Shown here: positions 4,861 to 8,498 of the stretch, piece by piece
Numbering within the stretch: position 1 is the stretch's first letter
Layout: each line of letters begins with the position of its first letter
Source of the DNA: Thermoplasmata archaeon
Lineage (GTDB): Archaea; Thermoplasmatota; Thermoplasmata; Thermoplasmatales; Thermoplasmataceae
Direction of reading: 5' to 3'
Assembly (NCBI GenBank): GCA_021797225.1
Contig: JAKAAE010000061.1
Location: 1 to 8,498 of the forward strand
Length of the DNA stretch: 8,498 bases
Notes under the pieces: generated by a model
Databases searched by the model: none
Told to the model about the DNA's origin: nothing
The model's input: the letters and a program-made list of their open reading frames with translations, nothing else
Program-made: the position numbers and the translations under genes

Positions 4861-6774
4861 TCATATTTTCTTATTCTGCGTATAAGCTGAATACTCAAGC
4901 AATGTTATCACAAGCTCAGCATGACTCCATATCAGCGGTGATACAGAATGTGGTTGACCTGTATAGGGATTTATCTGTTCAGAAAATATTCCGGATTTTT
5001 GTCTGTGAGACTTCACCCATTCTATCAGTGACCATCCCCTCTCGAGATCACCTGCCTTCATGAAATATCTTGCCATCCACAGTGTTGTAATTATCCATGG
5101 GTTTCCTGGCACATTAACGTCGTCCTTTATTCTCATGTAGTTGTCATTTTCGTATCTTGCTATACCCCCCACACCGTTAACCCAGAGTTTTTCCATGATA
5201 GCTTCCATGGTGCTGACAACCCTGGAATCTTTGGGGTCTTTCATTCCAAAAATTACAATGGATGACAGGGCACTATCTACTGTAAAATCTGGCTTTCCAT
5301 CGATTATGGCCCTTGCATATCTTCCATATTCATCTGAGTAAAACTTCTCCTCGAATGCATTATACATTCTTGTGGCAGCCTCAGAGTATTTTTTTGAGAG
5401 ATCCTGATCTCCGAAAACATCGGCAAAATGTGATGCGGCTTTCAATGCAGCATATGTGGTCGATACTGTATATGCATGTATTCCGTACCTTTCTTCCCAT
5501 AGATCAAATGATTCCCTTGGCAATCCATCTTCATTTACAAATCCTGTCATGAATTCTGCAGCTTTTATCACAAGATCGTCATAGAAGGGAGCAGTGAAAC
5601 CTATATCATTGTATTTTCTGAAGTATTCCCAGAGTACCCAGACCAGAAGTGCGGTTTCATCTTCCTGTATGGGATATATCTCTTTTCCCCTCATAATATG
5701 TGGAAGCCAGCTGCTTGCCAGATGCCCATCCATATTGTATTTATGCTGCATATACCCCTGGCTTGAAATAAGTGAAGTTGAAAGTGAGAAGAACTGCCTG
5801 GCAGTCTGGGAATGGCCTGCTATACTGAGGGAATAAGCAGCAACTGCGGCATCTCTGGGCCACACATAATAGTAACCGTCATGGCTCATTTTTAGGATAT
5901 CACTATCCGAGGATGCCGCTATAGAACCGATTATATTTGAATGGCTCTTAATAATGAAGAGAGAACGCCTGAACAGTGCATTTGTATCGGGATCAAGATT
6001 TGGTGTAACTTTTGAAGACCATAACTCCCAATAATTTGTTGTTCTGCGCTCAAGCTTTTTTAAATATTCCAGATTTATATTGCCTTTTATCTGTGATATT
6101 TCCTTATAGCTCTCTCCGGCAACAATATAATAATAAACCGAGAACTTTTTACCCGGATCGATATCCACGGAATGGCGTAAAACTGAATCCACAGATCCAA
6201 TAGAAACTGGATTCATGGATAGTTCATTATCCTCAGCATCCTTCCATGTCCCCTTTAACACACCTGTATCTTTTACCCCTGTAGCATACTGATCCATAGT
6301 TTTATTATTTTCATCCAGGGTAGATGCCAGAAAATATCTATTTTCTTTGTAATGCACAATGCCATCCAGCTCAGGATATAAAGCCGCCGTATCTCCAATA
6401 TCATTCCCGTAAATATAGAAATTCTGATGAAAGAAGAATTTAATATTTCTTCTGGTATTCCCCGTGTTTGAAATGTTTATATGTCTTATATAAATATTTT
6501 TGTAAATATCCACAATATCACGACTTTCAAAATCTATCCCAGACATAGGATAAAATACTGTACCCACCATGGTATGATCAAAATAATCCATAAATTTTAA
6601 ATGGTTCCTATCTAACCACAAAAAATTGTTATCAATAGAAATACCGTACATAAACGGATGACCGCTTGAATGGTTCTCAGATGCATATTTTGAATAATAA
6701 AAGTCTGTTATCCTGTAATCTTCATCAAATGTCAGTAACATTCTACCATTTCCCAGGGGGAGGTATCTTACCAT
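4861..6774 (-). CDS. GH15 glucoamylase-type glycoside hydrolase, intracellular
   Basis: This 637-residue enzyme is typical in length for archaeal GH15 glucoamylases, which release glucose from non-reducing ends of alpha-1,4-glucans with inversion. An N-terminal beta-sandwich (about 1-255) opens with YLPLGNGRMLLTFDEDYRI, the form typical of archaeal glucoamylase-like enzymes. The (alpha/alpha)6 barrel (about 262-630) carries YYYVWPRDAA (301-310, substrate-binding R-D), DLWEERYG (424-431) with Glu427 as predicted general acid, and FSEQINPYTGQP (597-608) with Glu599 as predicted general base. All key residues are present. There is no signal peptide, so it acts in the cytoplasm, probably on glycogen or maltodextrins. 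Some archaeal GH15 members are trehalases, but those usually have a different N-terminal opening, so glucoamylase is preferred. ATG 6774 fits a leaderless promoter. The gene is divergent from the debranching enzyme. Confidence 0.93.
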   Translation of the reverse strand: MVRYLPLGNGRMLLTFDEDYRITDFYYSKYASENHSSGHPFMYGISIDNNFLWLDRNHLKFMDYFDHTMVGTVFYPMSGIDFESRDIVDIYKNIYIRHINISNTGNTRRNIKFFFHQNFYIYGNDIGDTAALYPELDGIVHYKENRYFLASTLDENNKTMDQYATGVKDTGVLKGTWKDAEDNELSMNPVSIGSVDSVLRHSVDIDPGKKFSVYYYIVAGESYKEISQIKGNINLEYLKKLERRTTNYWELWSSKVTPNLDPDTNALFRRSLFIIKSHSNIIGSIAASSDSDILKMSHDGYYYVWPRDAAVAAYSLSIAGHSQTARQFFSLSTSLISSQGYMQHKYNMDGHLASSWLPHIMRGKEIYPIQEDETALLVWVLWEYFRKYNDIGFTAPFYDDLVIKAAEFMTGFVNEDGLPRESFDLWEERYGIHAYTVSTTYAALKAASHFADVFGDQDLSKKYSEAATRMYNAFEEKFYSDEYGRYARAIIDGKPDFTVDSALSSIVIFGMKDPKDSRVVSTMEAIMEKLWVNGVGGIARYENDNYMRIKDDVNVPGNPWIITTLWMARYFMKAGDLERGWSLIEWVKSHRQKSGIFSEQINPYTGQPHSVSPLIWSHAELVITLLEYSAYTQNKKI

Positions 6775-6784
6775 GGTACCATAT

Positions 6785-6798
6785 AACTATATTTAGTT
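6785..6798. promoter_or_regulatory. Inverted repeat overlapping the glucoamylase core promoter
   Basis: AACTA (6785-6789) and TAGTT (6794-6798) are perfect arms around TATT. They overlap the end of the glucoamylase TATA box, where a bound protein would block initiation. This is a candidate operator only; no regulator is visible. Confidence 0.2.
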
Positions 6799-6810
6799 TA
6801 AAACCTTTCT
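6796..6810 (-). promoter_or_regulatory. BRE/TATA promoter of the glucoamylase gene
   Basis: On the minus strand AGAAAGG (BRE-like) precedes TTTTAAAC, centred about 26 bases before the ATG at 6774. No Shine-Dalgarno site is present, so a leaderless mRNA is likely. The sequence TAAATATAG just downstream is too close to the ATG to be the main TATA box. Confidence 0.5.
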
Positions 6811-6869
6811 GTAATGATATATTATGACTCTAAATTTATATTATCTTTTCAGGGGCAATCCCAGCAATG

Positions 6870-6878
6870 TTTATTAAT
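6870..6878 (+). promoter_or_regulatory. TATA box of the debranching enzyme gene
   Basis: TTTATTAAT is centred about 24 bases before the ATG at 6898, with no Shine-Dalgarno site between, so a leaderless transcript is likely. An 8-bp palindrome, TAACGTTA (6883-6890), lies between the TATA box and the start and could be an operator. A more upstream AT box near 6833-6845 would give a short leader. Confidence 0.45.
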
Positions 6879-6897
6879 AAAGTAACGTTATGATTTT

Positions 6898-8498
6898 ATG
6901 AACAGTAATCAGGAATGGTTGCTTGCTAATTCCCGTGGTTCCTATTCCTCTTCTACAGTATCATTTGCAAATACAAGAACCTATCACGGGCTGTTAGTTA
7001 TATCGAATACTGATAATTATCAGAGATATGTTATTCTTTCTAAACTTTTTGAAGAAATTAAATTTTACGGGAAAATTTATAGCCTTGACACAAATTATTA
7101 TCCTAGCGTAGTTTATCCAACTGGATATCAGTACATAGATGAATACTCGATTTTTCCATTTCCCGTTATTAACTATACCCTTGGCGGCCAGCCAGTTAAA
7201 AAATCTGTAGTAATGGATCCTGATTCCGATACTGTAATTATAAGATATGAATTTAATGAAAAAATCCCAGAATCTCTGACATTATTCCCCCTTCTTGCCT
7301 TCAGGAATTTTCACAGTGTTATAAAAACCGGTGAAAAGCAATTTACTTATTCAGAATCCAACAAATCCTTTGATTTCACTGATGGAAATTTTACATTACA
7401 TATATCAAAAACCGGGACATTAACACATACTGGCTACTGGTATTACAACCTGAGGTATCCTGTGGAGGAAGAAAGGGGAACAAACAGCATGGAAGACCTT
7501 TACAATCCTGGAAAAATAAACATAAATCCTCTTAAAAATATAGTTGATGTAAAAATTACCACGGAAGAAAATCCAACACCGGACTTTGATGAAATTAGAG
7601 ATAAGATTATGAAAAGGGAGAACATTAAAGAGAAAAATCCAGCGATTAAAGCGCTCAGGATTACCTCTAATAATTTTATATTGAATGATGACTTAATAGC
7701 AGGTTTTCACTGGTTTGGGCCGTGGACCCGGGATACTTTTATTTCAATGCCCGGGCTGGTACTTTTACCCAAAAATTTTGATCTGGCCAGAGGGATATTC
7801 AATAATTATGCACGAAAAATGAAAAATGGGCTCATTCCCAATAATGCCTATACCGATGGCTTTTACCGTTCTGCTGATGCTTCTCTGTGGTTCATATATG
7901 CTCTCTATAAATATTATTATTATTCACAGGATAAAGATTTTATTTCCGGAATTTACTCCAGAATAAAAAGCATTGTTAATGCATATTTCAACGGTAATGA
8001 TGATTTTTATCTTGATGGAAAGTTCATACATATAACTGTGGACCAGATGACGTGGATGGACGGAATGAGCGGAGGTGTATCATTTACACCTAGACTTGGA
8101 AAACCTATTGAAATAAATGCTCTATGGTATAATGCGCTGAAATCGTATTCATATTTATCCGGAATAACCGGCAACCATGTGGAGGAATTTGTTACAGACA
8201 TTTTATCATCATTTAACAAAAAATTCATGGAAAAATATCTTGTTGATGGTAAAATTGCAGACATTGTAGAACCTCTGGACACATCTTTCCGTCCGAATTT
8301 TCTGTTTGCCTATTCATTGCCTTATAAATTGCTGGACAATCCATATTTTCTCCAGAAGGCAGAAAAAGAACTGGCAACACCATATGGAATCAGAACCTTA
8401 TCTCCCGAAGATCCGAAGTTTAAAGGGATTTATTCAGGGAATCAGTATAACAGGGATAGTGCATATCATAATGGAACTGTATGGCCATGGCTTACCGG
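6898..8498 (+). CDS. Glycogen debranching enzyme, amylo-alpha-1,6-glucosidase (GH133 type), 3' end missing
   Basis: The frame is open from ATG 6898 to the window end (533 codons plus 2 bases), without frameshift. The N-terminal glycogen-debranching domain opens with EWLLANSRGSYSSSTVSFAN and TRTYHGLLV, matching the family's 'EWLltNGlGgyasgTvsg.nTRryHGLLva'. The C-terminal (alpha/alpha)6 domain shows GFHWFGPWTRDTF (269-281), TWMDGMSGG (385-393), TPRLGKPIEINALWYNAL (397-414), the segment around RPNFLFAYSLP (465-475), and AYHNGTVWPWL (522-532), where the sequence is cut. Full-length relatives are about 600-680 residues, so roughly 70-150 are missing. The family hydrolyses alpha-1,6 branch points of glycogen or limit dextrins. 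There is no signal peptide, so it is cytoplasmic and works with the divergent glucoamylase. Thr277 stands where Gly is usual in 'PWGRD', and several N-terminal glycines are serines. Confidence 0.93.
   Translation, partial: MNSNQEWLLANSRGSYSSSTVSFANTRTYHGLLVISNTDNYQRYVILSKLFEEIKFYGKIYSLDTNYYPSVVYPTGYQYIDEYSIFPFPVINYTLGGQPVKKSVVMDPDSDTVIIRYEFNEKIPESLTLFPLLAFRNFHSVIKTGEKQFTYSESNKSFDFTDGNFTLHISKTGTLTHTGYWYYNLRYPVEEERGTNSMEDLYNPGKININPLKNIVDVKITTEENPTPDFDEIRDKIMKRENIKEKNPAIKALRITSNNFILNDDLIAGFHWFGPWTRDTFISMPGLVLLPKNFDLARGIFNNYARKMKNGLIPNNAYTDGFYRSADASLWFIYALYKYYYYSQDKDFISGIYSRIKSIVNAYFNGNDDFYLDGKFIHITVDQMTWMDGMSGGVSFTPRLGKPIEINALWYNALKSYSYLSGITGNHVEEFVTDILSSFNKKFMEKYLVDGKIADIVEPLDTSFRPNFLFAYSLPYKLLDNPYFLQKAEKELATPYGIRTLSPEDPKFKGIYSGNQYNRDSAYHNGTVWPWLT

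Noticed and set aside
5141..6203. Four plus-strand open frames of 63-80 codons
   Set aside because: All lie antisense within the glucoamylase gene, whose conserved motifs run through the whole region; the products have no recognisable features.
8007..8282. Minus-strand open frame of 91 codons
   Set aside because: It is antisense to the debranching enzyme over its most conserved motifs (TWMDG, KPIEINALWYNAL).
1..8498. CRISPR array, tRNA, rRNA or replication origin
   Set aside because: No regularly spaced repeats, no tRNA cloverleaf, no rRNA-like stretch and no origin-type repeat cluster were seen.

Overview
The window looks like chromosomal DNA from an acidophilic archaeon of the Thermoplasmata (Thermoplasma/Ferroplasma/Picrophilus/Cuniculiplasma relatives). 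The reasons are the AT-rich composition, heavy use of AGA/AGG/ATA codons, Shine-Dalgarno sites of the GGAGGTGAT type only inside the operon, and TATA boxes about 24-26 bases before the start codon of stand-alone genes, which implies leaderless transcripts. The genus is not resolved. No mobile element, rRNA, tRNA or CRISPR array is visible.

Region 1 (1-4158, + strand) is a tightly packed operon. It begins with the tail of an unseen upstream gene, followed by a soluble DUF4129-like protein, a single-pass membrane protein of unknown family, a MoxR-type AAA+ ATPase, a membrane-anchored DUF58 protein with a von Willebrand A (vWA)-like domain, and a polytopic membrane protein. Genes overlap by 11, 25 and 4 bases or are 1 base apart, so they are almost certainly translated together. 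By analogy with MoxR-vWA systems, the ATPase probably remodels or matures a membrane complex built from the other products. The target is unknown, and three of the partners have no recognised function.

Region 2 (4159-4860) holds a short intergenic stretch with a promoter-like BRE/TATA element, a 61-base imperfect hairpin and a T-rich end (a candidate small RNA). It also holds a single-domain rhodanese on the minus strand, with its own leaderless promoter, and a 243-base gap that receives the 3' end of the glucoamylase transcript.

Region 3 (4861-8498) is a divergent pair for intracellular breakdown of alpha-glucans. A GH15 glucoamylase-type enzyme lies on the minus strand, and a glycogen debranching enzyme (amylo-alpha-1,6-glucosidase, GH133 type) on the plus strand runs off the window end. 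They share a 123-base promoter region. Neither has a signal peptide. Together they would remove alpha-1,4-linked glucose from chain ends and cut alpha-1,6 branch points of glycogen or maltodextrins in the cytoplasm.
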